In this document: in pieces, positions 17,024 to 26,032 of the stretch
How positions within the stretch are numbered: the first letter of the stretch is position 1
Layout of the letters: every line of letters starts with the position of its first letter
Assembly (NCBI GenBank): GCA_963837445.1
Contig: CAWINK010000021.1
Coordinates: forward strand, 310,001-374,000
Direction of reading: 5' to 3'
Length of the DNA: 64,000 nucleotides
Source of the DNA: JACVRW01 sp963837445
GTDB lineage: Bacteria > Actinomycetota > Thermoleophilia > Solirubrobacterales > Thermoleophilaceae
Position numbers and translations under genes: made by a program
Notes under the pieces: generated by a model
Told to the model about the DNA's origin: nothing
Databases searched by the model: none
What the model saw: only the letters and a program-made list of their open reading frames with translations

Positions 17024-18093
17024 TGAGGGTCGGCGTGGATGGTCGGGCGCTGAGGGCCACGCGCCCGCGTCGCGGGATCGCGGTCTACCTCGAGCAGCTG
17101 CTGGCCGAGCTGGCCCGCCTCCACCCAGAGGACGAGTACCGCGTGCTGGTGTCGGGAGTGGCGCGGGCCGGCGCCGTGCCGGAGAACGTGGAGGTGGTCG
17201 GGGTGGGCGGCAGCGGGCGAGCGCTCCACGCTGCCGCGGCGCTGGCCGGTCGGCCGCGCCTGGACCGGCTGCTCCGCGGGCCGGATCTGATCTGGGCCCC
17301 CGCCCCCGCCCCGCTGGCTGTCTCGCGCGAGACGCCGTTCGTCTTGACCGTGCACGACCTCTCGTTCGTGCACCGCCCGCGCGACTACGGCGCATACGAG
17401 CGGCTCTGGCACGCCGTGGCGCGCCCGCGGCGGCTCGCTCGGCGCGCGCAGCGGGTGCTCACGGACTCGGACGCTGTGCGCGCTGAGCTGCTCGACGAGT
17501 GGGGCTTGGACCCGCAGCGCGTACGAACCGTGAGGCCGGGGCCCGGCCGCGTCCCCGCCATCGCGGAGACGGCGGGCGGGGAACTCGCGCAGGTGCTCGC
17601 CGTCGGCGGCCTCGAGCCGCGCAAGCAGCCGGGCCTGCTCCTGGAGGCACACCGCATCGCGGCCGAGCGTGGGCTCCGCGCCGGCCTTGCGTTCGTGGGC
17701 GACGGCCCGCTGCGCGGCGAGCTCCAGCAGGCCGGCGCGACGGTGCTCGGGCGGCTCCGCAACGAGGAGCTGGACGCCGCCTATGCGGACGCGCTCTGCC
17801 TCGCCTGCGTTTCGCGCGAGGAGGGCTTCGGCTTCACGCCACTCGAGGCACTGGCCGCCGGCGTGCCGGCCGTGGTCTCCGACCTCCCGGTGTTCCGCGA
17901 AACGCTCGGCGACGCGGCCCTCGTGGTCCCCGCAGACGACGCTGACGCGCTCGCCACCGCGCTGCTGCGGCTTGAGCGCGAGCCGGAGCTGCGCGAGACC
18001 CTCGTCGCGGCCGGGCGCGAGCGCGTCAGCCTCTTCTCCTGGGAGCGCGCGGCGCGCGAGACGCGGGCCGTGTTCGAGGAGGCGCTCGGGTGA
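17023..18093 (+). CDS. Glycosyltransferase family 4 (mannosyltransferase-like)
   Basis: A 356-residue GT-B enzyme. It begins MRVGVDGRALRATRPRRGIA, a GT4 mannosyl/glucosyltransferase type start, with FVLTVHDLSFVHRPRDYGAY in the acceptor domain, VLAVGGLEPRKQPGLLLEA at the donor domain, and REEGFGFTPLEALAAGVPAV as the E-x7-E motif. It is divergent from the flippase gene and overlaps the next GT2 gene by 4 bases (GTGA). It likely builds the same repeat unit as its neighbours. Confidence 0.87.
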   Translation: MRVGVDGRALRATRPRRGIAVYLEQLLAELARLHPEDEYRVLVSGVARAGAVPENVEVVGVGGSGRALHAAAALAGRPRLDRLLRGPDLIWAPAPAPLAVSRETPFVLTVHDLSFVHRPRDYGAYERLWHAVARPRRLARRAQRVLTDSDAVRAELLDEWGLDPQRVRTVRPGPGRVPAIAETAGGELAQVLAVGGLEPRKQPGLLLEAHRIAAERGLRAGLAFVGDGPLRGELQQAGATVLGRLRNEELDAAYADALCLACVSREEGFGFTPLEALAAGVPAVVSDLPVFRETLGDAALVVPADDADALATALLRLEREPELRETLVAAGRERVSLFSWERAARETRAVFEEALG

Positions 18094-18980
18094 GCTCGTT
18101 CGGCGCCTTCGCGATCGTGACCGTGATCCACAACTCGCGCGACGAGCTGGACACGCTGCTCGACTCCGTCGAGCGCCATCTGGACCCGCGCCCACGGGTG
18201 ATCGTGGTGGACAGCGGCTCGAGCGACGGCGGCGCGGCGCTCGCGCGGGAGCGCGGCGCCGAGCTTCGGGATCTCGGCGGCAACCTGGGTTTCGGGGCCG
18301 GCTCCAACGCGGGGCTCGAGCAGGTGCGCGAACCGGTCACGGCCCTGGTGAACCCCGACGTCGAGCTGCTCGACGACGGCCTCGCCCGGCTCGCGTCGGA
18401 GGCGGCCGGCCGCGAGGCGCTCGTGGCTCCGCGCCTCCTGAACGCCGACGGGAGCGTCCAGGACAGCGCCCACCCGCTGCCCGGCACGGCCGAGGCCCTC
18501 GTGCCCGCACTCCTGCCGCGCCCGCTGTTGCCCGCAGGGCTGCGGCGCCGTTATGAGCCCTGGCGCAGCGAGGAGCCGCGGGAGGTCGGCTGGGCGATCG
18601 CCGCCTGCCTGGTGGCGCGCACGGAGCTGCTGCGGCGTCTCGGGCCGTTCGATCCAAGCGCGTTCCTCTTCTACGAGGACATGGAGCTCGGCCTTCGCGC
18701 CCGGCGCGCGGGAGTCCCGACGCTGCTCGTGCCCGACGTGCGGCTGCGCCATCTCGGCGGAAGCTCGACCGACAGGTCACTCGGTCCGCAGACGCTCGAC
18801 CTCCAGGCGAAGCGGCGGCGCGAGGTCATGGCCAAGCAGGGGCGCACCGCACTCGCGCTCGACGACGCCGCGGAGCTCGTGACGCACGGGCTCCGCGCGA
18901 TCGGGCGCACCACGGTCCGGCGCGACCCTCAGCCCGCGCGCCGCCGCCTTCGAGCGCTGCTGCGCGCATGGCGCGGCTAG
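18090..18980 (+). CDS. Glycosyltransferase family 2
   Basis: A 296-residue GT-A enzyme of the rhamnosyl/galactofuranosyltransferase-like group. Motifs: VTVIHNSRDELDTLLDSV, IVVDSGSSDGGAALA, VTALVNPDVELLDD with the metal-binding Asp, and FLFYEDMELGLRARRAGV as the acceptor/catalytic ED. The start GTG overlaps the upstream GT4 stop. Its own TAG stop supplies the first bases of a TAGCCT hexamer for the following acyltransferase. Confidence 0.87.
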   Translation: MSSFGAFAIVTVIHNSRDELDTLLDSVERHLDPRPRVIVVDSGSSDGGAALARERGAELRDLGGNLGFGAGSNAGLEQVREPVTALVNPDVELLDDGLARLASEAAGREALVAPRLLNADGSVQDSAHPLPGTAEALVPALLPRPLLPAGLRRRYEPWRSEEPREVGWAIAACLVARTELLRRLGPFDPSAFLFYEDMELGLRARRAGVPTLLVPDVRLRHLGGSSTDRSLGPQTLDLQAKRRREVMAKQGRTALALDDAAELVTHGLRAIGRTTVRRDPQPARRRLRALLRAWRG

Positions 18981-18993
18981 CCTGCCCCGTGGG
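18978..18993 (+). promoter_or_regulatory. Leaderless promoter -10, acyltransferase 1
   Basis: TAGCCT (18978-18983) lies 10 nt before ATG 18994; its TAG is the stop codon of the upstream GT2 gene. Confidence 0.4.
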
Positions 18994-20253
18994 ATGACCG
19001 AGCCCGTCGTCGAGCCGCCGCCCGGGAACCCGCGCTTCCCGCTGTTCGACTCCATTCGGGGGATCGCGGTGCTGATGGTCGTGGTGGTGCACGGCGGCTA
19101 CATCTCGGGGGCTGCGCACGGCGCCTGGTACGGCGACCTGATCGCCCGGCTCGAGTTCTGCCTGCCGATCTTCTTCCTGGTCTCGGCCTTCCTGCTCTAC
19201 CGGCCGTTCGTGGCCGCGCGCGTGCACGGGCGGCCGGCCCCAAGCACGCGCAGGTTCCTGAGGGCGCGCGCGCTCCGGATCCTGCCCGCCTATTGGGTCG
19301 CGCTCACGCTGCTGACCCTCTACCCCGGGCTGCCCCAGCTCTGGAGCGACCACTGGTGGGCGTACTACGGCTTCCTGTCGGTGTACGACCCGCACTGGGC
19401 GTTCGGCGGCATCCTGCCGGCGTGGAGCCTCTGCATCGAGGTCACGTTCTACCTGGCGCTGCCGCTGTTCGCCGCCCTCGTCATGCGGGCAGGGGGCATG
19501 CGGCGCGAGTGGATCGCCGTGGGAGCGCTGTTCGTGGCGGGCGTTCTGTTCAACGCGATCGTGCACATCGCCGACGGCGACCGCGTGGACACGAACCTCT
19601 ACCTCACGCTGCCGGCCGCGCTGCACTGGCTGGCGCTCGGCATGGTGCTTGCGGTGGCGAGCGTGGCACTCGAGCGGCGGGCCGAGCCACCGCGGGTGGT
19701 GCGGCTCGTGGAGCGCGCGCCCGGGCTCGCCTGGGCGGTCGGAGGCGCGCTCTTCCTGCTCGTGAGCCTCGGGATCGGGCTCGACTCGGAGTCCCCTCAC
19801 CTCGGGATCACGGTGGACTCACCGGAGTCGGCGACCCTCTTCCAGTGGCTCGCGGAGGGACTCCTCTACGGCCTGATCGCCTTCTGCCTGCTGCTGCCGG
19901 CGGTGTTCGGCGACCGCCTCGGCGGCCTCCCCCGGGCCGTGCTGCGCAACCCCGTGCTCAGCTGGATTGGCGTGATCTCGTACGGCATCTTCCTCTGGCA
20001 CCTGCCGATCATGGCCTGGCTGGCGAACGACCTGGAGACCGAGCCCTGGGGCGACTCGCGGATGCTCGGCATCACGGGCGTGGGCCTTCTGCTCGCCATC
20101 GCGTGTGCAGCCGCGAGCTATTACGTCGTCGAGCGCCCGCTGCTGCGGCTGAAGCGCCCCTCGCGAGCGGCGGCCACGGCGCGGTCGACCGCGAACGCCA
20201 CGAGCACCACCAAGGTCAGCTCGGCGGCGTGGCGGAAGCGCGGCAGTCCGTAG
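18994..20253 (+). CDS. Acyltransferase 3 family membrane protein
   Basis: A 419-residue polytopic protein of the acyltransferase-3/NodX/OafA class, which O-acetylates or O-acylates surface sugars using cytosolic acyl-CoA. FPLFDSIRGIAVLMVVVVHG carries the essential His of the first span; FFLVSAFLLYRPFV, RALRILPAYWVAL, YGIFLWHLPIMAWL and AASYYVVERPLLRLKRP are the usual landmarks, with about 10 spans. After ERPLLRLKRP the family normally ends; here a hydrophilic tail of about 40 residues runs on and overlaps the convergent GT-C gene by 133 bases, so the tail may be non-functional. Confidence 0.88.
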   Translation: MTEPVVEPPPGNPRFPLFDSIRGIAVLMVVVVHGGYISGAAHGAWYGDLIARLEFCLPIFFLVSAFLLYRPFVAARVHGRPAPSTRRFLRARALRILPAYWVALTLLTLYPGLPQLWSDHWWAYYGFLSVYDPHWAFGGILPAWSLCIEVTFYLALPLFAALVMRAGGMRREWIAVGALFVAGVLFNAIVHIADGDRVDTNLYLTLPAALHWLALGMVLAVASVALERRAEPPRVVRLVERAPGLAWAVGGALFLLVSLGIGLDSESPHLGITVDSPESATLFQWLAEGLLYGLIAFCLLLPAVFGDRLGGLPRAVLRNPVLSWIGVISYGIFLWHLPIMAWLANDLETEPWGDSRMLGITGVGLLLAIACAAASYYVVERPLLRLKRPSRAAATARSTANATSTTKVSSAAWRKRGSP

Positions 20254-21401
20254 CCGGCGAGGCTCGACACCGTTGTCGCGATGGCGGGCGTGAGCAGCAC
20301 GTAGAGCAGATAGGGGCGACGCCGCAGCAGCACGGCGCCCACCACTCCCAGCGGCAGCATGAGCAGGTAAACGCCCGTGCCGATCTCCTGGACGTCGTGG
20401 TCCCGTCCCTCGGCGAAGCCCACCTGGCGCCTCGGTTGCCAGAGGTCCCACGTGCGCAGGACGCGGATCGCCGCCACCCGGGGGAGCTCGCCCAGGTGGT
20501 CGGTCAGGTAGTCCGTGCCCTGCTTCCGCCAGATCTCGCCCTGCTTCGCCTCGTTGCCGCCGGGCGTGCGGTGCGCGAGGCAGCCGAGGATCCAGAACCC
20601 GGTGTCCGGCCCTGAGTAGGACTGGTCGCAGTTGGCGCCGGCCAGCACGGTGCTGTCGTTCACCGAGATCAGTACCGGCTGGTCGAATGCGCTCCAGTTG
20701 CGGATCGTCCAGGGGGCCACCACCACGGCGGCGCCCACGCAGGCCGCGACCAGGGCCACCACCGTGCCGCGAGTGCTGCTCGCGCGGCGGGCGGCAAGAC
20801 ATGCCGGCACAGCCAGCAGCAGCAGGAACAAAAGCCCCTCGGCGCGCGTGAGCGCGGCGAGGCCGATCAGCACGCCGAGCGCCGCGGCAAGCAGCACGCG
20901 CGGCTCGTCGCGCATGCGCAGCGCCACCAGCAGGGCCACACCCACGAGCAGCCCATAGAGCGTCTCGCTCATCAGCGACCCGTCGGCGGCCACGAGCGTC
21001 GGGTACACGGCAGCGATGCCGGCCGCGAGCAGGCCCACGCGCTCGCCCCCGGCGCGGCGGCCGAGCAGGCCGATGACCACGATCGCGAAGGCTCCCAGCA
21101 CGCACCCCGTGAGCCGGTGTGCCTCGAAGCCGGTCCCGCCGAACCACGAGGTCACCGACAGCACGAGCGGCCACAGCGGCGGATGCTCCGCGCTCGGCGC
21201 GGTGATCCCGTCCACGTAGAAGAGCGGGTGGATGAATCCCTTGCCCTCCGCGAGCAGGTTCGCCTGCCCGTGGTAGAAGAAGAAGTCGCCGATACCTGAG
21301 GTGTCCTTGCCGATCAGGAGCGTGTAGGCCACGCGCACGGCGAGGCCCGCGGCGGCGATTGCCGCCAGGCGAACGGCGAACGGGCTCGGCCGGCGGCTCA
21401 T
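20121..21401 (-). CDS. GT39/ArnT-like membrane glycosyltransferase
   Basis: A 426-residue GT-C protein with about 10 spans. The first extracytoplasmic loop contains the acidic GIGDFFFYHGQANLLAEGKG, and AEHPPLWPLVLSV is the HPPL signature of dolichol/polyprenyl-phosphate-dependent transferases such as ArnT or PMT. GSLMSETLYGLLVGVALLVA is another family segment. It would use a polyprenyl-phospho-sugar on the outer face of the membrane; the sugar and acceptor are unknown. ATG 21401 is chosen because TACGCT lies 9 nt upstream and the longer reading is poor. Its 3' end overlaps the convergent acyltransferase. Confidence 0.82.
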   Translation of the reverse strand: MSRRPSPFAVRLAAIAAAGLAVRVAYTLLIGKDTSGIGDFFFYHGQANLLAEGKGFIHPLFYVDGITAPSAEHPPLWPLVLSVTSWFGGTGFEAHRLTGCVLGAFAIVVIGLLGRRAGGERVGLLAAGIAAVYPTLVAADGSLMSETLYGLLVGVALLVALRMRDEPRVLLAAALGVLIGLAALTRAEGLLFLLLLAVPACLAARRASSTRGTVVALVAACVGAAVVVAPWTIRNWSAFDQPVLISVNDSTVLAGANCDQSYSGPDTGFWILGCLAHRTPGGNEAKQGEIWRKQGTDYLTDHLGELPRVAAIRVLRTWDLWQPRRQVGFAEGRDHDVQEIGTGVYLLMLPLGVVGAVLLRRRPYLLYVLLTPAIATTVSSLAGYGLPRFRHAAELTLVVLVAFAVDRAVAAAREGRFSRSSGRSTT

Positions 21402-21439
21402 GGCGGCGGGAGCGTAGCCCCTCGCGTAGGCTGCGGCCG
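21402..21439. promoter_or_regulatory. Divergent leaderless promoters (two GT-C genes)
   Basis: Leftward TACGCT (21416-21411) lies 9 nt before ATG 21401; rightward TAGGCT (21427-21432) lies 7 nt before ATG 21440. Confidence 0.5.
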
Positions 21440-22867
21440 ATGCGGGGTGTCGCGTTCCGAGCAGTGGCGGCGCTCGCACTGTTCGCCGTTCTCGCGCTGT
21501 TGGCGCGGCTGTGGTCGCTCGAGATGCCGCTCTCCGAGGACGCCGGCGCCTACCTGTACGTGGCGGACACGATCCGCGACGGCGGGCTCCCCTACGTGGA
21601 CGCCGCCGACAACAAGGGCCCGCTGACGTACCTGCTGTTCGGCGCTCTCGACATCGTCTCGGGCAGCTCCACCACGGTGCTGCGACTCAGCCTCGTGCTG
21701 GCCTGCGCGCTCACGGCGCTCGCCGTGGCGGCGCGGGTACGTCGTGCGGCGGGCGACTGGGCGGGGCTCGCGGCCGGCTCGGCCATGGCGATCCTCGGCT
21801 CCTCCCCCTTCCTCGAGGGCGACGACCTCAACACCGAGCAGTACGGCGTGCTGCCGCTCGCGGGCGCGTGGTGGCTCGCGGCGCGGGGCGGGATCCGCTC
21901 GGCCGCCGCCGCCGGCGCGCTCGTTGCGGCGGCGGTCCTGATGAACATCGGGTTCGTGGCGCTGGCGCCCGTGATCGCGCTCGAGCTCTGGTTCGCCGGC
22001 GGCGAGGCACGCGCACGCCGCTTCGCCGCCGCCGCGGCCGGGGCGGTGGCGCTCGCCGTGATCCCGCTCGGCTGGCTCGCCCTCAGCGGGGCATTCGACG
22101 ACATGTGGACGCAGGTGATCGACAAGGCCGGAATCGCCGTCGGAGGCAACGTGAACGCAAGGGGCTTCGACGACACGCCGCTGTTCGAGATCCCCACCAA
22201 GATCCCGTTCCTGATCGGCGCGGCCGGGGCCGCGCTCGCCCTCACGCGCCCGGCGCTCCGCCTGGCGGGCGCCTCCGCCCTGCTCTGGATCCTGATCTGC
22301 TGGCTGCGCGTAAAGCTGGCGCAGTACGAGTTCGCGCACCACTACTACCTCGCCGTACCGGGCGTGGCGGCCGGGATGGCGCTCGGCGGCGCGGCGCTCT
22401 GGACCCTGCTCGCCGCGCGGCCCGGGCTGCGAACGGCGGCGTTCGCGGCCGCGGTCGTGGTGGCGGCCCTGCTCGTCTGGCGCTACGTCGGGGAGCCGGC
22501 GCGTGAGGAGTACAGGGTGCCCCCCAGCCAGCGGGTCCGCTTCCCTCAGTACTCGCTCGCATACGTCGTCGGCGACGCGCTGCGGGCGCGCACGTCGAGC
22601 GACGAGACCGTGGCCGTCTCCGGCAACAACCCGACCGTCTACTGGCGCGCGGGCCGGCACGCGCCGAACCGCTTCTTCGCCGAGTACTCGCTCGTGCCGA
22701 AGTACGTGATCGAGCGCCGACGGGCGCTGCGCGAGCGGCCGCCCGACGCGATCGTGCTGATGCCCGGCTACTCGCGCTTCGGCTACGAGCTGCGCAACCT
22801 GGCGCACGACGGCAGCTACCGGCGCGCGTGGACCGGCGACGGCGCGAGCATCTGGCTGCGCGGCTAG
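21440..22867 (+). CDS. GT-C type membrane glycosyltransferase
   Basis: A 475-residue polytopic protein. The first loop, SEDAGAYLYVADTIRDGG, followed by YVDAADNKGPLTYLLFGALD, matches the D-x-KGP pattern of GT39-like membrane glycosyltransferases; later SSPFLEGDDLNTEQYGVLPL and about 10 hydrophobic segments follow. A soluble C-terminal part (about 380-475) includes VSGNNPTVYWRAGR and ends GASIWLRG. The substrate is likely a polyprenyl-phosphate sugar. The stop shares the bases CTAG with the stop of the convergent gene. Confidence 0.78.
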   Translation: MRGVAFRAVAALALFAVLALLARLWSLEMPLSEDAGAYLYVADTIRDGGLPYVDAADNKGPLTYLLFGALDIVSGSSTTVLRLSLVLACALTALAVAARVRRAAGDWAGLAAGSAMAILGSSPFLEGDDLNTEQYGVLPLAGAWWLAARGGIRSAAAAGALVAAAVLMNIGFVALAPVIALELWFAGGEARARRFAAAAAGAVALAVIPLGWLALSGAFDDMWTQVIDKAGIAVGGNVNARGFDDTPLFEIPTKIPFLIGAAGAALALTRPALRLAGASALLWILICWLRVKLAQYEFAHHYYLAVPGVAAGMALGGAALWTLLAARPGLRTAAFAAAVVVAALLVWRYVGEPAREEYRVPPSQRVRFPQYSLAYVVGDALRARTSSDETVAVSGNNPTVYWRAGRHAPNRFFAEYSLVPKYVIERRRALRERPPDAIVLMPGYSRFGYELRNLAHDGSYRRAWTGDGASIWLRG

Positions 22868-24543
22868 AGCCGGTAGACGACGACCTCGCCGGTGCGCCGG
22901 ACGCGGATGCCGAGCTCAGCCGCCTCCGCGCGCCGGGCCGGCCACGACGTGCCCTCGACGGCACGCGGGTGGAGCACCACGCCGCGAACGCCGATCCCCC
23001 TGAGGAAGCCGATCGAGTCGCGGTCCGGGAAGCCCTCCACGCGCTTCGGCAGCTCGCTCGTGAACGTGGGCGTGAAGCCGCTCGTGCCGTTCACGATCCG
23101 CGGGAAGCCGTCCGTGGACCAGAGCATGTAGAAGAAGGTCGAGAAGTCCGAGAACGTGAACGCGTTCTCGAAGCCCGGCAGCGGCAGGTTGAGGAGCGGC
23201 TCGGGCGCGCTCGCGAGGCCGCGTGGAGGATCCGGCACGCGCAGGATCGGCGGCGGTCCGAGTCCCTCGACCGCGATCACCACCGCCAGCAGCAGGCCCG
23301 TGGCTGCGCCGGCCCAGGCCCTCCGCCGCTGCGCCGCCGTGGCCGCGACCTGCGCGCCGCCCGCCGCGAGCAGCGCCAGCGCCAGCGACGTGAACGTGTA
23401 AAGCCGCCCGGGTGTGCGCAGCCCGTCCCAGCCCGGTGCGAACTCGTAGAGCCAGCGGTAGCCGAGCCAGCCGTCCGCGATCCGCAGGCCGGTGGCGAGG
23501 AAGGCGATCGCGGCACCGGCCACCACCAGCCCGATCCGTAGCCGGCGCGACCACGGGCCCCAGAGCGCGCCGACCCCCGCCAGCACGAGGATCGCAAGGC
23601 CGGGGAAGAGCGTCTGCTCGGGGCCCCACGGCAGGGTGTCGCGCACGGATGCGGTGGCCCCGCCCCAGACGAGGTTCTCCCTCGGCGCGGCGACGAAGCT
23701 GCGCGGTGGCGGCGAGAGCTTCGCGACCTCGGCCTCCGAGCGGTGGGCCTCGGGGTGGTCGTCGAGCACCTCGAGGTAGGGCTGCGCGAGCACCACCGCC
23801 ACGGCCGCAAACGCGACCGCGCCCGCCGCGGTGGCCGCCACAAGCGCACGTGGCAGCGCCGGCCGGCCCCGAGCGAGCCACACCACGCCGGCTACCGCGA
23901 GCGCGAGCGCCAGGCCGTACGCGAGCGGCAGGCCCAGCGTGAACCCCAGGCTGAGCTGCCAGGCAGCCACGAGCCAGCCGGCCACCACGAGGCCCGGAGA
24001 CCCCCTCCGGTACCCGCGCACGAGCAGGAACAGGGCGAGCGGGATACCCCCGCTCGAGAGCACGTGCAGGTGCGACGACTGCTCGAGCCGCCACGGAGCG
24101 AACGCGAACGCCGCCGCGGCCACGCACGCGGCCGCCGGCCGCAGCCCCAGCTCGCGGGCGAGCAGGTACGCGCCCGCGCCGGCCACGGCGTAGCTCACCA
24201 GGAACAGCAGGTTGTAGCGCGTGAGCGCCGCCCCGACGCCGTCGCCGATCAGGCCCGTGGGCGAGTACCCCACCAGCGCGTCCGAGAAGGCGAGGCTGTT
24301 CCGCAGCGGGTAGAAGCTGTTCGACTGGAAGTAGTCGAGCGGCTGCGTGGAGAGCGCGTGGCCACCCCAGGCCACCTGCCACGCCTGGAGCAGCGGATCG
24401 GCGAGCTCGTTCGGCACGTGGGTGCCGAGATGCAGTGGCAGCGGCCAGAACGCCGCGCCGGCGACCAGGAGGCCGAGCGCGAACGCCAGCGGGCCTTCCC
24501 ACCAGAGCGGTCCCTCCGCGCACCTGTCCTCGGCTCGCTGCAT
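22864..24543 (-). CDS. Large polytopic membrane protein (YfhO/GT-C-like)
   Basis: A 559-residue protein with about 11 spans. ELADPLLQAWQVAWGGHAL, YFQSNSFYPLRNSLAFSD and YNLLFLVSYAVAGAGAYLLA are characteristic of bacterial YfhO-like/GT-C membrane proteins that often sit in glycan clusters. A periplasmic C-terminal portion (about 440-559) ends GEVVVYRL. The exact function is unknown; a glycosyltransferase or glycan-modifying role is inferred from fold and context. I chose ATG 24543, with TAGGCT 10 nt upstream, over the GTG at 24582. Confidence 0.7.
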   Translation of the reverse strand: MQRAEDRCAEGPLWWEGPLAFALGLLVAGAAFWPLPLHLGTHVPNELADPLLQAWQVAWGGHALSTQPLDYFQSNSFYPLRNSLAFSDALVGYSPTGLIGDGVGAALTRYNLLFLVSYAVAGAGAYLLARELGLRPAAACVAAAAFAFAPWRLEQSSHLHVLSSGGIPLALFLLVRGYRRGSPGLVVAGWLVAAWQLSLGFTLGLPLAYGLALALAVAGVVWLARGRPALPRALVAATAAGAVAFAAVAVVLAQPYLEVLDDHPEAHRSEAEVAKLSPPPRSFVAAPRENLVWGGATASVRDTLPWGPEQTLFPGLAILVLAGVGALWGPWSRRLRIGLVVAGAAIAFLATGLRIADGWLGYRWLYEFAPGWDGLRTPGRLYTFTSLALALLAAGGAQVAATAAQRRRAWAGAATGLLLAVVIAVEGLGPPPILRVPDPPRGLASAPEPLLNLPLPGFENAFTFSDFSTFFYMLWSTDGFPRIVNGTSGFTPTFTSELPKRVEGFPDRDSIGFLRGIGVRGVVLHPRAVEGTSWPARRAEAAELGIRVRRTGEVVVYRL

Positions 24544-24595
24544 GACGCGCGGCAGCCTAGTCCGCGGTCCGCCGGGCAGCACTAGTGTGGCGCCG
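24544..24595. promoter_or_regulatory. Divergent leaderless promoters (YfhO-like / O-antigen ligase-like)
   Basis: Leftward TAGGCT (24559-24554) lies 10 nt before ATG 24543; rightward TAGTGT (24583-24588) lies exactly 7 nt before GTG 24596. Confidence 0.5.
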
Positions 24596-26032
24596 GTGAC
24601 TCAGACGCGCGCGATCGCGGCGGCCGTCGTGCTCGGCTCTCCGCTCGTGCTCTCGTTCTTTTCCGGGGGCTACTTCGACGAGCCGCGCCTGTGGGCGGCC
24701 GTGGCAACCTGGGTCGCTCTGGGTGCCCTGGTCGTGACGCGCCAGATCCCGCCCCTGCCCCGCTCCACCCCGGCGCGTGTGGCGATGGCCGGCCTTGCGG
24801 CGCTGACCGTGCTCACCGGGCTTTCGATCGCCTGGGCGCCGCTCGGAGGGCCGGCGGAGTCCGATCTCCAGCGCCTCCTCCTCTACCTCGGTGCGTTCGT
24901 GGTCGGCACGGTCACGCTCACCGGGCGGGCGGGACGCGCGACCGAGCCCGTGCTCGGGCTCGGCGCCGCCTGCGTGATCGCGTACGGCCTGTCCGAGCGG
25001 CTGCTGCCCGGGCTGGTCGACCTGTCGCAGAGCGCCAGTGCGAACGGGCGCCTCGAGCAGCCGCTCACGTACTGGAACGCCGTCGGCTCGCTCGCCGCGA
25101 TCGGCCTTGTGCTCTGCATGCGCGTGGCCGCCGACGCCAGCCGGATGCCCGCGCTGCGGGCGGCTGCGGCCGCTGCCGGGCCCCTCCTCGGGCTCGGCCT
25201 CTACCTGACCTTCTCGCGTGGAGCGCTCGCGGCGCTGGGAGCGGGCGTGGTGGCCCTCATACTGCTGCTCGGGGGCCGCCGCGAGCTTCGGACCGTGTAC
25301 CTGGTGCTCGCCACGGCCGTGGCGGCGGCGCTCGCCTCAGAGCTGCCCGGCCTCGACCCGGTGGCACACGCGGGCGCGGACGGTGCCACCGGCGCGGGCC
25401 TCGCGATGCTGGCGATCCTCTTGGCCCTGGGTGCCGCTGCAGCGGCGGGCGCGATCGCGTGGTCGCGCGAGGGCGGCCACGAGCCCGGCGGCAGGCTGCC
25501 GCACCGGGTGGCCACAGGCGTGGCGATCGTGGCTTTCGCGGGCGCGGGGCTCGCTCTTGCCGCCTCGAACGAGGACTACGGGCGCGTGGACGCCGGCGGC
25601 TCCCAGCGGCTCGGCACCGTCGAGAGCAACCGCTACGAGTACTGGCGAGTGGCTGCGGGCGAGTTCGCCGACCATCCGATCGCGGGCCACGGCTCCGGCT
25701 CGTTCCGGGTGGACTGGCTGCGCGAGCGCGACGTGCGCGAGCGCGTGGCCGACGCCCACTCGATCTATGCCGAGACCGCCGCCGAGCTCGGCCTGCTCGG
25801 ACTGATCGCTCTCGGGCTGTTTCTCGGCGGCATCGGCTTCGCGGCCGCAGCGGCCGTACGGCGCGCGCGCATGGAGGCGGCCGGGCCGGCGGCCGTCGGC
25901 GTGGTGTGGGCGCTCCACGCGGGGATCGACTGGCACTGGGAGATGCCCGCCGTGACGCTCGTGGCCCTCGCCTGCGCCGCTCGGCTGCTCGTCCTCAGTG
26001 AGCAGACCGACCGCTACGCTGGCCCCGCGTGA
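24596..26032 (+). CDS. O-antigen ligase / polymerase-like membrane protein
   Basis: A 478-residue polytopic protein. QPLTYWNAVGSLAAIGLVLC and LYLTFSRGALAALGAGVVAL are the conserved regions of the WaaL/Wzy (O-antigen ligase) family, and a large extracytoplasmic loop has NRYEYWRVAAGEFADHPIAG and AHSIYAETAAELGLLGL, where the catalytic His/Arg residues lie. It would polymerise glycan repeats or transfer them to an acceptor on the outer membrane face. GTG 24596 is fixed by TAGTGT 7 nt upstream. The stop overlaps the next gene's GTG. Confidence 0.85.
   Translation: MTQTRAIAAAVVLGSPLVLSFFSGGYFDEPRLWAAVATWVALGALVVTRQIPPLPRSTPARVAMAGLAALTVLTGLSIAWAPLGGPAESDLQRLLLYLGAFVVGTVTLTGRAGRATEPVLGLGAACVIAYGLSERLLPGLVDLSQSASANGRLEQPLTYWNAVGSLAAIGLVLCMRVAADASRMPALRAAAAAAGPLLGLGLYLTFSRGALAALGAGVVALILLLGGRRELRTVYLVLATAVAAALASELPGLDPVAHAGADGATGAGLAMLAILLALGAAAAAGAIAWSREGGHEPGGRLPHRVATGVAIVAFAGAGLALAASNEDYGRVDAGGSQRLGTVESNRYEYWRVAAGEFADHPIAGHGSGSFRVDWLRERDVRERVADAHSIYAETAAELGLLGLIALGLFLGGIGFAAAAAVRRARMEAAGPAAVGVVWALHAGIDWHWEMPAVTLVALACAARLLVLSEQTDRYAGPA
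26015..26028 (+). promoter_or_regulatory. Internal leaderless promoter -10, acyltransferase 2
   Basis: TACGCT (26015-26020) lies 8 nt before GTG 26029, inside the last codons of the O-antigen ligase-like gene. It may allow independent expression of the acyltransferase. Confidence 0.35.
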
